Notes: generated by a model from the sequence alone, not told the origin. Positions 46,044-55,897 are shown, numbered from the stretch's first letter. The stretch: DNA of 63,073 nucleotides from Crocinitomicaceae bacterium (GCA_002693775.1 NZRP01000051.1:18284-81356); one strand, 5' to 3'. Translations and numbers: made by a program.

Positions 46044-48329
46044 ATGAAGCACATTTTACTAGCCTTTAATTTTCTTGTTTTTGCAGGTTTTAGCTTGTTT
46101 AATGCTGAAGCCCAAACCTATTTCACAACTTCTTCCTCATCCCTTGGAGAGCCTACAATAGTTCCTTCAGAGTATAGAGTAGTAGATGTTGATGTAGATG
46201 CATTAAAGCAGATGCTTAGTATTGCTCCTTATGAAACAGAGGTGAGTCCTAAAAACTCTACTTCAATAATCAATCTCCCAATGCCAGATGGTTCCTTCGA
46301 ATCATTCTCGTTTGTGAACTCGCCTGTCATGGCTCCTGAGCTTGCGGCTAAATTTCCTGAAATACAAGTATACCTAGGCCAAGGTATAGATAATCCTTCA
46401 TCTACAGTAAGGTTTGACCTAACACCTCAGGGATTTCATGCCATGATTTTAAAGACAGGAGAATCAATCTTTATTGATCCATTTAACCCAGGTGATTTAC
46501 ATCACTGCATCAGTTACACTAAAAGCAGTTTCTACGCAAACAATACCACAGACGGCTGGTCTTGCGGGGTAGAAGAGAATTCAGACCTTACAACTCCACC
46601 TGCTAGTAAAAATGGCGGTAAGGAGGTCCTACGTATGGGGCCTCAGAATTCTCCACAATTCAAGGCTTCTCAGCAAGCAACCTCTAACGGTACAACTTTG
46701 AGAACATACAGGCTTGCTCTTGCTTGTACAGGAGAGTACGCAAGCTACCACGGAGGCACAACATTGGGAGCCCTTTCAGCAATGAACACAACCATGGCCC
46801 GTGTGAACGGCGTGTTCGAACGCGATGTTTGCTTAAGAATGGTAATCATTGCGAACAACGAAGATATCATCTACCTGAACGGAAGTTCTGATCCATACAC
46901 GAACTCAAATGGGTCAGCCATGTTGTCCCAAAACCAAAACACCTGCAACAGCGTCATTGGTTCATCTAACTATGACATCGGCCACGTATTTTCAACAGGA
47001 GGCGGTGGAATTGCGAGCCTGCAATCGCCTTGTTATTCAAATTATAAGGCCAGGGGAGTTACAGGCAGGTATCAGCCAGTAGGCGACCCGTTTGACATTG
47101 ATTATGTAGCGCACGAGATTGGACACCAGTGGGGGGCTAATCACACTCAGAACAACAGTTGCAATCGTGCAAGCAATGCAGCATATGAACCAGGTTCAGC
47201 CTCAACCATCATGGGTTACGCAGGTATTTGCTCACCGAACCTTCAGAACAACTCTGACGATCACTTCCACAACAAGAGCATTAACGAAATGATTTCATTT
47301 ACTGTTAATGGATATGGAAACACATGTGATTCGCCTACATCAACTGGCAACTCTGTTCCAACAGTTAATGCAGGAGAAGGAGGAATGTACATTCCAGCAA
47401 GCACCCCTTTTGAGCTGACGGCAATAGGTAGCGATTCAAATGGCGATCAGATTACATACAATTGGGAGCAATACGACTTGGGGCCAGCTACAGCAAGCAA
47501 TGACTACACTCTAACAAACCCGTCAGGTAATCAGCCTATTTTTAGATCTTGGTCTTCATCTGAGTCTCCTACAAGAACCTTCCCTCGTACTGCAGATCTA
47601 GTTAATAACACTACTACAATAGGAGAGCACCTGCCAACTTACACAAGAGACCTTCAGTTCAAATGTTCTGTAAGAGATAACGTTGCAGGAGGAGGAGCTT
47701 TTAACGACGATGCTGTTTCATTTAGCGTTTATGGATTTGCAGGTCCTTTTAAAATCCTGTCACCTCAGGGTGGGTCTTTAACGGGAGGATCTGAAACTAT
47801 AATCACTTGGGATGTAGCAGGGACTAACGCATATCCAATAAACTGTTTCCAAGTTGACATCCTTATGAGTACAGATGGGGGTTATACTTTCGATACAGTT
47901 CTCTTAGAAAACACTGCTAATAATGGTGAAGCAATTGTAAGTCTTCCCAATATCACCAGCTACCAAACTAGATTTAAGGTAAAAGGATCTGGAAGCATAT
48001 TCTTCGATATAAGTAACATAAACACAGCGCTCATCTACAGCTCAGGAGTTGAAGGATGCACAGATTTAGAGGCGTGTAACTTTGACGAAGAAGCTACAAC
48101 TGATGATGGCTCTTGTGAATACGCTGATCCAGGATTTGACTGTGATGGCAACGTCACATGCCCAGAGGACGTTAATAATAACGGCGTTATCGACGTTGGT
48201 GATGTATTAGCAGTTCTCGGAGATTTTGGATGTACCTCTTCATGTGAAAGTGATGTAAATGGAGATGGAGTGGTCACAGTTGTTGATATATTGCTTTTAT
48301 TGTCTAGCTTTGGTCAAGCTTGTCCTTAA
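46044..48329 (+). CDS. Reprolysin-type secreted zinc metalloprotease with dockerin-like tail
   Basis: A 761-residue protein. A signal peptide starts at the chosen ATG 46044 (MKHILLAFNFLVFAGFSLF to AEAQ). A propeptide-like region covers about 25-200; the metzincin zinc motif HEIGHQWGANH begins near residue 357. Ig-like modules follow (PTVNAGEGGMYIPASTPFEL and ILSPQGGSLTGGSETIITW). The C-terminus has one GCTDLEACNFDEEATTDDGSC cysteine module and then two EF-hand-like repeats, DVNNNGVIDVGDVLAVL and DVNGDGVVTVVDILLLL, which look like dockerin repeats. No T9SS sorting domain is visible, unlike the other secreted proteins here. The track start TTG at 46035 would add three residues. Confidence 0.85.
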   Translation: MKHILLAFNFLVFAGFSLFNAEAQTYFTTSSSSLGEPTIVPSEYRVVDVDVDALKQMLSIAPYETEVSPKNSTSIINLPMPDGSFESFSFVNSPVMAPELAAKFPEIQVYLGQGIDNPSSTVRFDLTPQGFHAMILKTGESIFIDPFNPGDLHHCISYTKSSFYANNTTDGWSCGVEENSDLTTPPASKNGGKEVLRMGPQNSPQFKASQQATSNGTTLRTYRLALACTGEYASYHGGTTLGALSAMNTTMARVNGVFERDVCLRMVIIANNEDIIYLNGSSDPYTNSNGSAMLSQNQNTCNSVIGSSNYDIGHVFSTGGGGIASLQSPCYSNYKARGVTGRYQPVGDPFDIDYVAHEIGHQWGANHTQNNSCNRASNAAYEPGSASTIMGYAGICSPNLQNNSDDHFHNKSINEMISFTVNGYGNTCDSPTSTGNSVPTVNAGEGGMYIPASTPFELTAIGSDSNGDQITYNWEQYDLGPATASNDYTLTNPSGNQPIFRSWSSSESPTRTFPRTADLVNNTTTIGEHLPTYTRDLQFKCSVRDNVAGGGAFNDDAVSFSVYGFAGPFKILSPQGGSLTGGSETIITWDVAGTNAYPINCFQVDILMSTDGGYTFDTVLLENTANNGEAIVSLPNITSYQTRFKVKGSGSIFFDISNINTALIYSSGVEGCTDLEACNFDEEATTDDGSCEYADPGFDCDGNVTCPEDVNNNGVIDVGDVLAVLGDFGCTSSCESDVNGDGVVTVVDILLLLSSFGQACP

Positions 48330-48350
48330 CTAACACAACTAATTCAATTT

Positions 48351-48839
48351 ATGGAAGTTAGATGTATTCTTCAAAGTCTTGACTATGATCAACTTCCTCC
48401 TGAAGATCAGGAACTACTTGTTAAAGCACACGAAGCGGCCTCCAAGGCATTTGCTCCATATTCTGACTTCAAAGTAGGGTCAGCTGTTAGAATGTCTTCA
48501 GGAGCTATTGTAATGGGGTCGAATCAAGAGAATATTGCATACCCATCCGGTTTATGCGGAGAACGTACAGCAATCTTTGCTGCTGGAGCTCAATACCCAG
48601 ATGATGAGGTTGTTGCAATGGCTACAGTCTCACCCTCATTAATTGCGGACTCTTCAGGCTTTTCTCCTTGCGGTTCTTGCCGCCAAGTGATCTTAGAGTC
48701 TGAAGTAAGACAAGCAAAGCCCATTCGTTTGCTATTCCAAGTAAGAGATGAAAAGGTATTGGTCTCAGAATCAGCTTCAAACCTGATGCCTTTCTCTTTC
48801 CGAGTGTTAAATGATGGTCTAAAGAGGAATAAGGGTTAG
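48351..48839 (+). CDS. cdd: Cytidine deaminase
   Basis: A 162-residue zinc enzyme deaminating cytidine and deoxycytidine. Zinc ligand motifs are CGERTAIFAAG (with the catalytic Glu) and PCGSCRQVI. The length and the SDFKVGSAV segment fit the tetrameric bacterial type. It is followed within nine bases by a nucleoside transporter and then thymidine phosphorylase, giving a pyrimidine nucleoside salvage operon. Confidence 0.95.
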   Translation: MEVRCILQSLDYDQLPPEDQELLVKAHEAASKAFAPYSDFKVGSAVRMSSGAIVMGSNQENIAYPSGLCGERTAIFAAGAQYPDDEVVAMATVSPSLIADSSGFSPCGSCRQVILESEVRQAKPIRLLFQVRDEKVLVSESASNLMPFSFRVLNDGLKRNKG

Positions 48840-48848
48840 ATTCACGTC

Positions 48849-50486
48849 ATGGAAATTTTCATGAGTTTTATTGGTATGGTGGTTCTTATTGGAATTGCCA
48901 TTTTGTTTTCTAAAGACAGAAGAGCAATCAACCTAAGAACTGTAGCTGGTGCCTTCGCTATTCAGCTTCTTTTTGGTGCGTTTGTTCTGTATACAAGCAT
49001 TGGAAAGACAGCACTTCAAAGGCTTTCAGATGGTGTAGGATCTGTAATTCAATACGGTAATGATGGTATAGATTTTCTTTTTGGTGATGTTACTAGGACA
49101 TCATTTGAAGATGTGCATCCAAGAGAAATAAGTGGAGTTAAGATAGATTCAGTAGATTTTGTTCAAAAAATTATTTCTTTTGAAAATGTAGATTCTATTA
49201 AGGTTTTAGATAGTGATTCACTTCTATATACTCGCCCAAATTATGGCAGTCTAGATTTTCTTAGTGAAAGTGTCAATCTTAGGGTTCACTTAGATAGTGA
49301 GTATTTAAATGAGTACTCTCGTTCCGATGTAGTTTGGGTAGAAAATCATCTGTTGACTTGTTTAAATGATTCAGCTGATAATGCTCCAACATTAACTTAC
49401 CTTAAAAATGGAGATGATTTAGTAGATAGGAAGAGTTTAATTGATTTAACTGGAAATGTAAATTCAGCATATATCGATTTGCCTTCTAAGCCATATAGAA
49501 GCGTTGGGTTTGTTTTTGCTTTTAAGGTTCTACCTGTTATAATATTCTTCTCAGCATTGATAAGCGTCCTCTATTACCTGGGAATTATGCAATGGGTGAT
49601 TAACCTCTTAGGAGGAGCGTTAAGGTTCATTCTAGGCACTTCCAGAGCTGAATCTCTTTCTGCCACTGCAAATATTTTTGTAGGCCAAACCGAAGCCCCA
49701 CTCGTTGTCAAGCCCTTCATAAAAACGATGACAAGGTCTGAACTCTTCGCTGTTATGTGTGGAGGTTTAGCGTCAGTAGCAGGTTCTGTTCTTGCAGGTT
49801 ACGCAAGCATGGGCGTACCTCTAGAATATCTTATTGCAGCTTCATTTATGGCAGCTCCAGGTGGACTTCTCTTTGCAAAAATCATCATACCTGAAACTGA
49901 AAAGCCCTCGGATAAACTTGATGGAATTGAAGGCTATGATGACGAAGAAGAGCCTGTAAACGTCGTAGATGCCGCGGCATCAGGTGCCAGCTCAGGATTA
50001 AAATTAGCGTTAAACGTTGGTGCAATGCTACTAGCTTTTGTGGGATTGATCGCTCTTATCAACGGAATTTTCTCAGTGGTTGGTGCGCAGTTTGGCTATG
50101 AGGATATAACTCTAGAATTAATTCTTGGATACGTCTTTAGTCCACTTGCATTCCTAATCGGTGTTCCATGGGAAGATGCTACCATTGTAGGATCTTTCAT
50201 AGGCCAAAAGCTAGTCATCAACGAATTTATTGCCTACGAAAACTTCCAGGACTATCTAACTGGTGACCTTGTAGGTAAGCTGACTGAAAAGTCTCGAGTA
50301 ATCGTATCATTCGCTCTCTGCGGTTTTGCTAACCTATCATCAATTGCAATTCTAATAGGAGGCCTAGGAGGTATCGCGCCAAGTAGGCGGGCAGAGATTG
50401 CAAGGTTTGGTCTATTAGCAGTTCTAGCTGGAACACTTTCAAATCTGATGTCTGCAACAATTGCAGGTCTCTTTATGTCTATCTAG
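48849..50486 (+). CDS. Concentrative nucleoside transporter (CNT) with large N-terminal insertion
   Basis: A 545-residue ion-coupled nucleoside permease. Standard CNT segments are [46 protein letters not shown], the [12 protein letters not shown] motif that binds nucleosides, and [17 protein letters not shown]. Typical bacterial CNTs are about 400-420 residues. Here residues 81-217 form a polar insertion, with no membrane helices, between the DFLFGD and VFAFKVLPV segments, probably outside the inner membrane. Function of the insertion is unknown. Its TAG shares one base with the GTG start of deoA. Confidence 0.92.
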   Translation: MEIFMSFIGMVVLIGIAILFSKDRRAINLRTVAGAFAIQLLFGAFVLYTSIGKTALQRLSDGVGSVIQYGNDGIDFLFGDVTRTSFEDVHPREISGVKIDSVDFVQKIISFENVDSIKVLDSDSLLYTRPNYGSLDFLSESVNLRVHLDSEYLNEYSRSDVVWVENHLLTCLNDSADNAPTLTYLKNGDDLVDRKSLIDLTGNVNSAYIDLPSKPYRSVGFVFAFKVLPVIIFFSALISVLYYLGIMQWVINLLGGALRFILGTSRAESLSATANIFVGQTEAPLVVKPFIKTMTRSELFAVMCGGLASVAGSVLAGYASMGVPLEYLIAASFMAAPGGLLFAKIIIPETEKPSDKLDGIEGYDDEEEPVNVVDAAASGASSGLKLALNVGAMLLAFVGLIALINGIFSVVGAQFGYEDITLELILGYVFSPLAFLIGVPWEDATIVGSFIGQKLVINEFIAYENFQDYLTGDLVGKLTEKSRVIVSFALCGFANLSSIAILIGGLGGIAPSRRAEIARFGLLAVLAGTLSNLMSATIAGLFMSI

Positions 50487-51823
50487 TGAAGTTCTTACCT
50501 CAGGAAATAATCCGTCATAAGCGAGACGGTCAAATCTTGTCACGTGAGCAATTGCGAGATTTCTCACTAGGTATTACTTCAGGCGAGGTAAGTGAAGCCC
50601 AAATCGCAGCTTTTGCCATGGCAGTCATTTTCCAAGACTTAAATGTCGAAGAAAGAGTAAACTGGACTGAGGCTGTGGTTGACTCAGGATTAAAAATAGA
50701 TTGGTTAGAATCTAACCTTCCTGGCCCCATTCTTGACAAGCACAGCACAGGAGGGGTAGGCGACGGTGTCTCGCTTATGCTTGCTCCAATGTTAGCAGCT
50801 TGTGGCGCCTATATCCCAATGATAGCCGGCCGAGGCCTTGGACACACTGGCGGAACTATTGATAAGCTAGAAGCTATCCCTGGCTACAACACGACGCTTT
50901 CAATCAATGATTTCAAGCGTGTCGTTACATCTACAGGTTTGTCTATTATCTGTCAAACCTCAGAACTCGCACCCACCGACTATCGCGTCTACTCAGTAAG
51001 AGATGTTACAGCCACCGTTAAAAACACCGGTCTAATCACTGCATCTATCCTTTCTAAAAAAATCGCCGCCGGCCTAGATTCCCTGGTCCTTGATGTAAAA
51101 ACAGGTAACGGCGCAGTAATGCCGAATCTTGATGAATCCCGAACCCTGGCTAAGGCCTTAGTCGAAGTCGCAAACGGCGCCGGCCTCAAATCTTCTGCCC
51201 TCATTACGGACATGTCTGAGCCTCTATCATTCAATGCCGGGAATGCCCTTGAAATCCAGGAGTCAATTTCATTCCTGAAAGGTTCATATCCAACTAATTC
51301 TCGCCTCTCAGAGGTCGTATACGCATTAGGATCTAGGGCCCTTGTTGACTCCGGCATATACCAAGACCTCGAATCTGCTAAGGATGCGCTCTCATGCACC
51401 ATCTCATCAGGACACGCTGCAGAAAAATTTTCAGCAATGACACATGCCATGGGTGGTCCTTCTGACCTCGTCGAGCGCCCCTCAACCCATCTGGCCCAAG
51501 CTCCGATTGTCCGTCCCGTATATTCACCGGTCTCAGGCTACGTGACATCGTTCGACGTGCGCTCTCTCGGCTTCACCGTTGTCTCCCTCGGCGGAGGCAG
51601 AACTATCCCCGGCGCCCCCATCGATCCATCCGTCGGCCTCGCATCCCTTGTCATGTCCGGTACTCCCGTAGGTCCCCCGTCAACATCCTCAATTCCCCTC
51701 TGCGTGGTCCACGCTACATCAGATGCGGACTACGAGATGGCCTCTAAAAAAATTATAAACTCAATTACTGTCGAAGATGAGGCAGTAAATTCGCGACCTG
51801 TAATTCATGATTTAATCACCTAA
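50486..51823 (+). CDS. deoA: Thymidine phosphorylase
   Basis: A 445-residue phosphorolytic enzyme releasing thymine (or uracil) and deoxyribose 1-phosphate. The family signature is complete: LDKHSTGGVGDGVSLMLAPML, AGRGLGHTGGTIDKLE, and the C-terminal VSPVSGYV-like strand. A pyrimidine-nucleoside phosphorylase specificity is possible. It starts GTG overlapping the transporter stop by one base. The 3' third is strikingly G+C rich (51541-51600 has 39 of 60 by hand count), unlike the next gene (52021-52080 has 20 of 60). Confidence 0.94.
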   Translation: MKFLPQEIIRHKRDGQILSREQLRDFSLGITSGEVSEAQIAAFAMAVIFQDLNVEERVNWTEAVVDSGLKIDWLESNLPGPILDKHSTGGVGDGVSLMLAPMLAACGAYIPMIAGRGLGHTGGTIDKLEAIPGYNTTLSINDFKRVVTSTGLSIICQTSELAPTDYRVYSVRDVTATVKNTGLITASILSKKIAAGLDSLVLDVKTGNGAVMPNLDESRTLAKALVEVANGAGLKSSALITDMSEPLSFNAGNALEIQESISFLKGSYPTNSRLSEVVYALGSRALVDSGIYQDLESAKDALSCTISSGHAAEKFSAMTHAMGGPSDLVERPSTHLAQAPIVRPVYSPVSGYVTSFDVRSLGFTVVSLGGGRTIPGAPIDPSVGLASLVMSGTPVGPPSTSSIPLCVVHATSDADYEMASKKIINSITVEDEAVNSRPVIHDLIT

Positions 51824-51825
51824 TA

Positions 51826-52599
51826 ATGGTAAAAGTAAAGATGTTCGATACGCCCGAAGTCAATGCTAGACCATCAGTAGATGCTCCTAAAACTGATGCA
51901 AAAGCTTTTCATGACATAGTTGAGTCTAGAAGGTCAGTTCGATTCTTTTCAAGCGATCCGATTCCACAAGATGTAATTGATCAGTGTATTGATGCGGCTT
52001 TACTTGCTCCAAATTCTTCAAATCTTCAATGCTGGGAAATACACCATGTTGTAAATGAAGAAAAGAAAAAAGAGCTAGCTAAGTATTGTTTAGGACAACC
52101 AGCAGCAACTACTTCACAGGAATTATTTGTGTTTGTAACAAGACCTGACCTATGGAAAAGAAATAATCAGTGGACTTTAGACGAGTTTGATAGGAGAGGG
52201 AATATGCCAGATAAGGCATACCAGTATTTTAAGACTATCACAAAACTTGCTTACACTACTGGTATATTTGGAATTGCAGCACCTTTTAAGTGGTTAATGT
52301 TTAACGTTATAGGATTAACTAAACCCACACCAAGAGGGCCTGTTGGTAAGTCGGGCATGAAGGTTTGGGGACATAAAAGCACTGCGCTAGCCTGTGCGCA
52401 TTTCATGTTGGGTATGAGGGCTCATGGATTCGACACGTGCCCAATGGAAGGATTTGATGTGGTAAGAGTAAAGAGACTTTTAGGCCTTCCAAGAAGAGCA
52501 GATGTAACAATGGTGATTTCTGCGGGTAAAAGAGCTGAAGGCGGAATCTATGGTGAACGCTTTAGATTTGATAAGAAGCATACAGTCAAGACTCATTAA
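51826..52599 (+). CDS. Nitroreductase-family flavoprotein
   Basis: A 257-residue FMN-dependent reductase-like protein with the family's SRRSVRFFSSDPIPQ, NLQCWEIHHV and the closing LGLPRRADVTMVISAGKR. The middle KWLMFNVIGLTKP and the LACAHFMLGMRAHGFDTCPMEGF stretch fit the NfsA/FRase-like group. It begins three bases after deoA and may be co-transcribed, but its job in nucleoside metabolism is unclear. Reaction unknown. Confidence 0.85.
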   Translation: MVKVKMFDTPEVNARPSVDAPKTDAKAFHDIVESRRSVRFFSSDPIPQDVIDQCIDAALLAPNSSNLQCWEIHHVVNEEKKKELAKYCLGQPAATTSQELFVFVTRPDLWKRNNQWTLDEFDRRGNMPDKAYQYFKTITKLAYTTGIFGIAAPFKWLMFNVIGLTKPTPRGPVGKSGMKVWGHKSTALACAHFMLGMRAHGFDTCPMEGFDVVRVKRLLGLPRRADVTMVISAGKRAEGGIYGERFRFDKKHTVKTH

Positions 52600-52602
52600 A
52601 GT

Positions 52603-53457
52603 CTAGTTGTTTTTCAACTTATATAGGAAGTCTAACCCTACCTCAAGTCCTAATCTGTAATCAGCGTCAACATCTTCTTTATAAACGTAGTATCCGTCTG
52701 ATTTTAAATCATGTGGAGGCGCGATTACATGCCAATCTACACCTTTAGGTTTCTCACCATTGAGAAAGTCAACTCTGTCATTATATGTATGGTAGCTATT
52801 GTGAAAAAGGTCAGATAAGGCTTCGTTATCGTAATTCCAATATTCAGCAAACCAAGAGATGTAACCTTGTTCAAGCCTTACTTCAATAGGTCTGGTTCTA
52901 ATTACAAGAAGTTTCTTTGAGCCATTTTTTATTGCCTCTCTAACAGGAATTGGGTCAGAATAACCACCGTCAAACATCCTAACACCATCTACTATTTGCT
53001 CTCCCTTAGTTATGAAGGGTAAAGTGGCAGAAGCGAGTAGGTAGTCTATCCATTTATCTTCCTTTGGCTCAAGGTAATGAGGCTTACCTGTGATTTTGTC
53101 AGTAGTAATGATTCTGACAGTCTTTCCTTTAGAGTTTTTATTAGCAGCCTTTTCATCAAGGGGGAAGGTTTCACTTACATATTTCTTTAAAAAATCAAGA
53201 TTCATTAACCCTGATGAAGAGAACGTATTCATGTAGCTTAAAAACTTTGGATTCTCTACAAGTGAACGTGCTACTTTGATAAAGTTTTTCCTTTGGTTTG
53301 AAATCAGGAAGGCCATGGCCATAGATCCGCTTGAAACTCCATAATAGTTTTGGAATTCCGGGAAGTTGTTGTCCATTAATACATCTAGTATGCCCGCAGT
53401 AAATGAGCATCGAAGGCTGCCACCTTCTAATACTATTGTATCAAATTTTTTACGCAA
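52603..53457 (-). CDS. Patatin-like phospholipase
   Basis: A 284-residue hydrolase with the glycine-rich oxyanion loop EGGSLRCSFTAG, nucleophile S42 in GVSSGS and the catalytic aspartate D163 in FDGGYSDP (DGG rather than DGA). It is of the YjjU/RssA-like bacterial type, cytoplasmic, with unknown lipid substrate. It is convergent with the nitroreductase gene. The 124 bases upstream (53458-53581) are A+T rich and non-coding. Confidence 0.88.
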   Translation of the reverse strand: MRKKFDTIVLEGGSLRCSFTAGILDVLMDNNFPEFQNYYGVSSGSMAMAFLISNQRKNFIKVARSLVENPKFLSYMNTFSSSGLMNLDFLKKYVSETFPLDEKAANKNSKGKTVRIITTDKITGKPHYLEPKEDKWIDYLLASATLPFITKGEQIVDGVRMFDGGYSDPIPVREAIKNGSKKLLVIRTRPIEVRLEQGYISWFAEYWNYDNEALSDLFHNSYHTYNDRVDFLNGEKPKGVDWHVIAPPHDLKSDGYYVYKEDVDADYRLGLEVGLDFLYKLKNN

Positions 53458-53581
53458 GGTTCAGTAGTTTTTTCAGTTTGTTCACATGTGTTTATTTATG
53501 TTCATTACGATTCAAAAATTGCATAATCTTAATTCAATAGAGTATATTCAACATTAACGGGATCATCTTAATCATTTATTG

Positions 53582-54841
53582 TTATGGAGTTAACTGGTTC
53601 AAGCGACTAGATAGACCGATGTATCCCGTTTGAGATGTAAGTAAATCGAGCAAAATCAAGTTCGATTTTCTGCGTTTAGAACTTCCAATCTTTTCTAAAA
53701 GACTGTAATACCAAATTCCCAATGTTCTCTCTTCATGAGCTGGAAATCTATCTGGACTTACTGAATCTAAAAGAGCTTTTGCTTCGAGTTCTCTTTCAGT
53801 AAGGTAGTAGCACCATGACAACCTTAGGTCCATAATGTTGTCAACTGAGAACTGTCTTGTAGCAAAGTCTTGTCTTGTCCTGTAATTCTGTATTCCTAGA
53901 ATAGCTTCTTCGCAAAGTGATTTATCATTTGCAAGAGTTACCCACTCAATGATCTTAAAGATAAATGGGCAAGTAGTTACAGCCCATCTAGGCCAAATTG
54001 CTTCTTCGTTATTTATACCTTCAAAAATGAGGGTTCTGAAGTTAGGAGCTGTATTTACTTCTGTTTCAATCCCTTCACTTTGGGCTAAAAGATGCAATCC
54101 TAGAATTCTAGCCTGAGGCATAGGGTGAATTGCTTGAGTTAATTCTAAAACAGGAGGTAAAGTTTTGAAAGTCTTTGCAGTTTCCTTCGCTTGGTATAGC
54201 TGACTGATCGTAAGAAGCCCCAAAGAAAACATTTTCTCTTGTAGAGAGTTGCTTGTCTCGTAATAATCTCTCATTAAATCCGCACCGAAGGTATTCAAGT
54301 AATCAAGAGGAGGGAAGTACTCAAATAAAAGTCTAACTATAGGGTGTCTATTTGCCTTTTTCCAAAGCCACTCAGGCATTGCGTTAAGCTTATAAAGAGT
54401 TATCGCACTCTCCCTAGTAGATTTAAGCTGAGCTGCTGACAATCGCAAGGATGGGTTTCTTAGAAGAGTTTCTATCATGTCATCAAGTGATTCAATGATG
54501 TCTGAAACAGTTTGAGAGTTAGATTTAACAGTGATTTTTTGAGATTCAATTTTCTCAATTACAGGAAAGCTTGCTCTTGATTCTTCCCAGTTTTTGAAAC
54601 TCGTAAAGCCTGTAAACCTAGCTAACGAATTCAACGTGCTTAAGGAGTACTCGCTCTTTTTTGGGATTAGCCCAAAAAACCTTCTCAACGTACTAACACT
54701 AAGTGAAAATCTCCTGTCAAATCTCTCTAACTCCATTGCAAGAACCTCGCAGTCTCGAGTAGAGGTAATATCAAATCCAAGTTTTAATTCTACACTTTTG
54801 CTTAGTTCTGAAATAGTATCTAAATCAGCTGTTGTCTTCAT
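53582..54841 (-). CDS. Bacteroidota-specific protein with N-terminal HTH-like domain
   Basis: A 419-residue cytoplasmic protein of unknown function. Residues 1-85 (SVSTLRRFFGLI, SLSTLNSLARFTGFTSFKNWEES) form an N-terminal pattern seen in many flavobacterial proteins, resembling a DNA-binding or regulatory helix-turn-helix. The rest is helical with possible repeat-like segments (LGIWYYSLLEKI, ELEAKALLDSV), perhaps TPR-like. No signal peptide. Its ATG overlaps the stop of the upstream beta-propeller gene as ATGA, so the pair is translationally coupled. Confidence 0.65.
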   Translation of the reverse strand: MKTTADLDTISELSKSVELKLGFDITSTRDCEVLAMELERFDRRFSLSVSTLRRFFGLIPKKSEYSLSTLNSLARFTGFTSFKNWEESRASFPVIEKIESQKITVKSNSQTVSDIIESLDDMIETLLRNPSLRLSAAQLKSTRESAITLYKLNAMPEWLWKKANRHPIVRLLFEYFPPLDYLNTFGADLMRDYYETSNSLQEKMFSLGLLTISQLYQAKETAKTFKTLPPVLELTQAIHPMPQARILGLHLLAQSEGIETEVNTAPNFRTLIFEGINNEEAIWPRWAVTTCPFIFKIIEWVTLANDKSLCEEAILGIQNYRTRQDFATRQFSVDNIMDLRLSWCYYLTERELEAKALLDSVSPDRFPAHEERTLGIWYYSLLEKIGSSKRRKSNLILLDLLTSQTGYIGLSSRLNQLTP

Positions 54842-55869
54842 TTAAAATCTATTTTACTCAGTCTCTTACTACCCGCTAAATAAAGTCTACTTCCTGATGG
54901 TGAGAATCTACCTGTGTAGAAACCTTCATTAGACAATCTAGTCCAAGTAGCCCCCTCATCATGAGAGATATCTATTCCCTCAGATCCAATTGCTACACAT
55001 GTTTCAGGCTGTGTTGGCTGCCAAACTATTGACGATCTGTATCCAGGTCCTTTTCCTTCTGAAATTAATTTCCAGCTTTTACCGCCATCTCTAGTTATTG
55101 CTAGATTTCCTTTATTGTTCTCCATTTCTTCCCAGTTTCCGCCAATAGCTATGCCTGTGTTTCCATCTTTAAACGAAATAGCGAAAATACCTGTCATTTG
55201 TCCCCCTTGAGTAATGGGAGTTTTATTAGCTGTCCAGTCAAAGCCTCTGTACTCAGATTTGAAAACCCTTGAAGATTTTCCACCTGTAGCAAACCAAACT
55301 TCATCACCTACAATCGCGATATTTCCATTACTTGCAGCAAAAGCAGCTTCTCCATCATGGTTTTTGGGCATCCTGTTGCAAGGTATTCTCTTCCATGTTT
55401 CTCCGTCATTGAAACCCATTAACACTGTCATGCATCCATTTGTTGGATCACCCATAACAATTGCAAGTCCATCCTCTGTAAATTCTAATGCATCTAGGAA
55501 TACATCCTTGTCGTCATTTCTGTAGACTAACTTTTGAATGCTCAAATCGTCAGTGGGTATTTTGAAAATCAAGCCAGGCGATTCAATACTAACAATGTAT
55601 AGATGCTTATTCATAATTCCGCATGCCCTAAAGGCAGGCTTCTTGCCCTCAAATTCCACCCTAGTTGTATCCCAAGATTCGCCTCCATCCCTGCTGATCC
55701 CAATTAATCCACCGTAGCCTGAAAACGCAATTGTTTCCTCGTTCAGGACGTCGAGTGCTCTAACACTAGATTTAAATTCTAGGAGCGTGGTGGTTTGGGC
55801 ATGAAAAGCCTGGACGAAAAAGATGGTGAAAAACCAAGGAAGTATTGTGGTAATTAGCCTCACACGCAA
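54838..55869 (-). CDS. Secreted YCF48/BNR-type beta-propeller
   Basis: A 343-residue protein with a signal peptide (1-24, to FHAQ) and about five to six propeller blades with Asp-box motifs: GISRDGGESWDT, GFNDGETWKRI, ITRDGGKSWKLI and ISHDEGATWTRL. It resembles photosystem-assembly factor YCF48-like proteins of Bacteroidota, of unknown role. The first gene of a two-gene unit with the HTH-like protein; the join of an exported sensor-like protein and a cytoplasmic regulator-like protein is suggestive but unproven. The start at 55869 is GTG or the first Met before the signal. Confidence 0.78.
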   Translation of the reverse strand: MRVRLITTILPWFFTIFFVQAFHAQTTTLLEFKSSVRALDVLNEETIAFSGYGGLIGISRDGGESWDTTRVEFEGKKPAFRACGIMNKHLYIVSIESPGLIFKIPTDDLSIQKLVYRNDDKDVFLDALEFTEDGLAIVMGDPTNGCMTVLMGFNDGETWKRIPCNRMPKNHDGEAAFAASNGNIAIVGDEVWFATGGKSSRVFKSEYRGFDWTANKTPITQGGQMTGIFAISFKDGNTGIAIGGNWEEMENNKGNLAITRDGGKSWKLISEGKGPGYRSSIVWQPTQPETCVAIGSEGIDISHDEGATWTRLSNEGFYTGRFSPSGSRLYLAGSKRLSKIDFK

Positions 55870-55889
55870 AAGATACTAAAGGCTTAGCA

Positions 55890-55897
55890 TATATTTG
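55890..55897 (+). promoter_or_regulatory. Putative -7 box for the prolyl oligopeptidase gene
   Basis: TATATTTG is an exact TAnnTTTG match, 21 bases before the ATG at 55919. No TTG is visible at the usual -33 position. Confidence 0.4.

Noticed and set aside
50989-51450. 153-codon minus-strand frame inside deoA
   Set aside because: Long only because deoA is G+C rich here; no family resemblance and deoA is complete.
52589-52615. AGACT-loop-AGTCT hairpin followed by T-rich sequence between the nitroreductase and patatin genes
   Set aside because: Only five pairs, mostly A-T, with a broken T-run; not convincing as a terminator.
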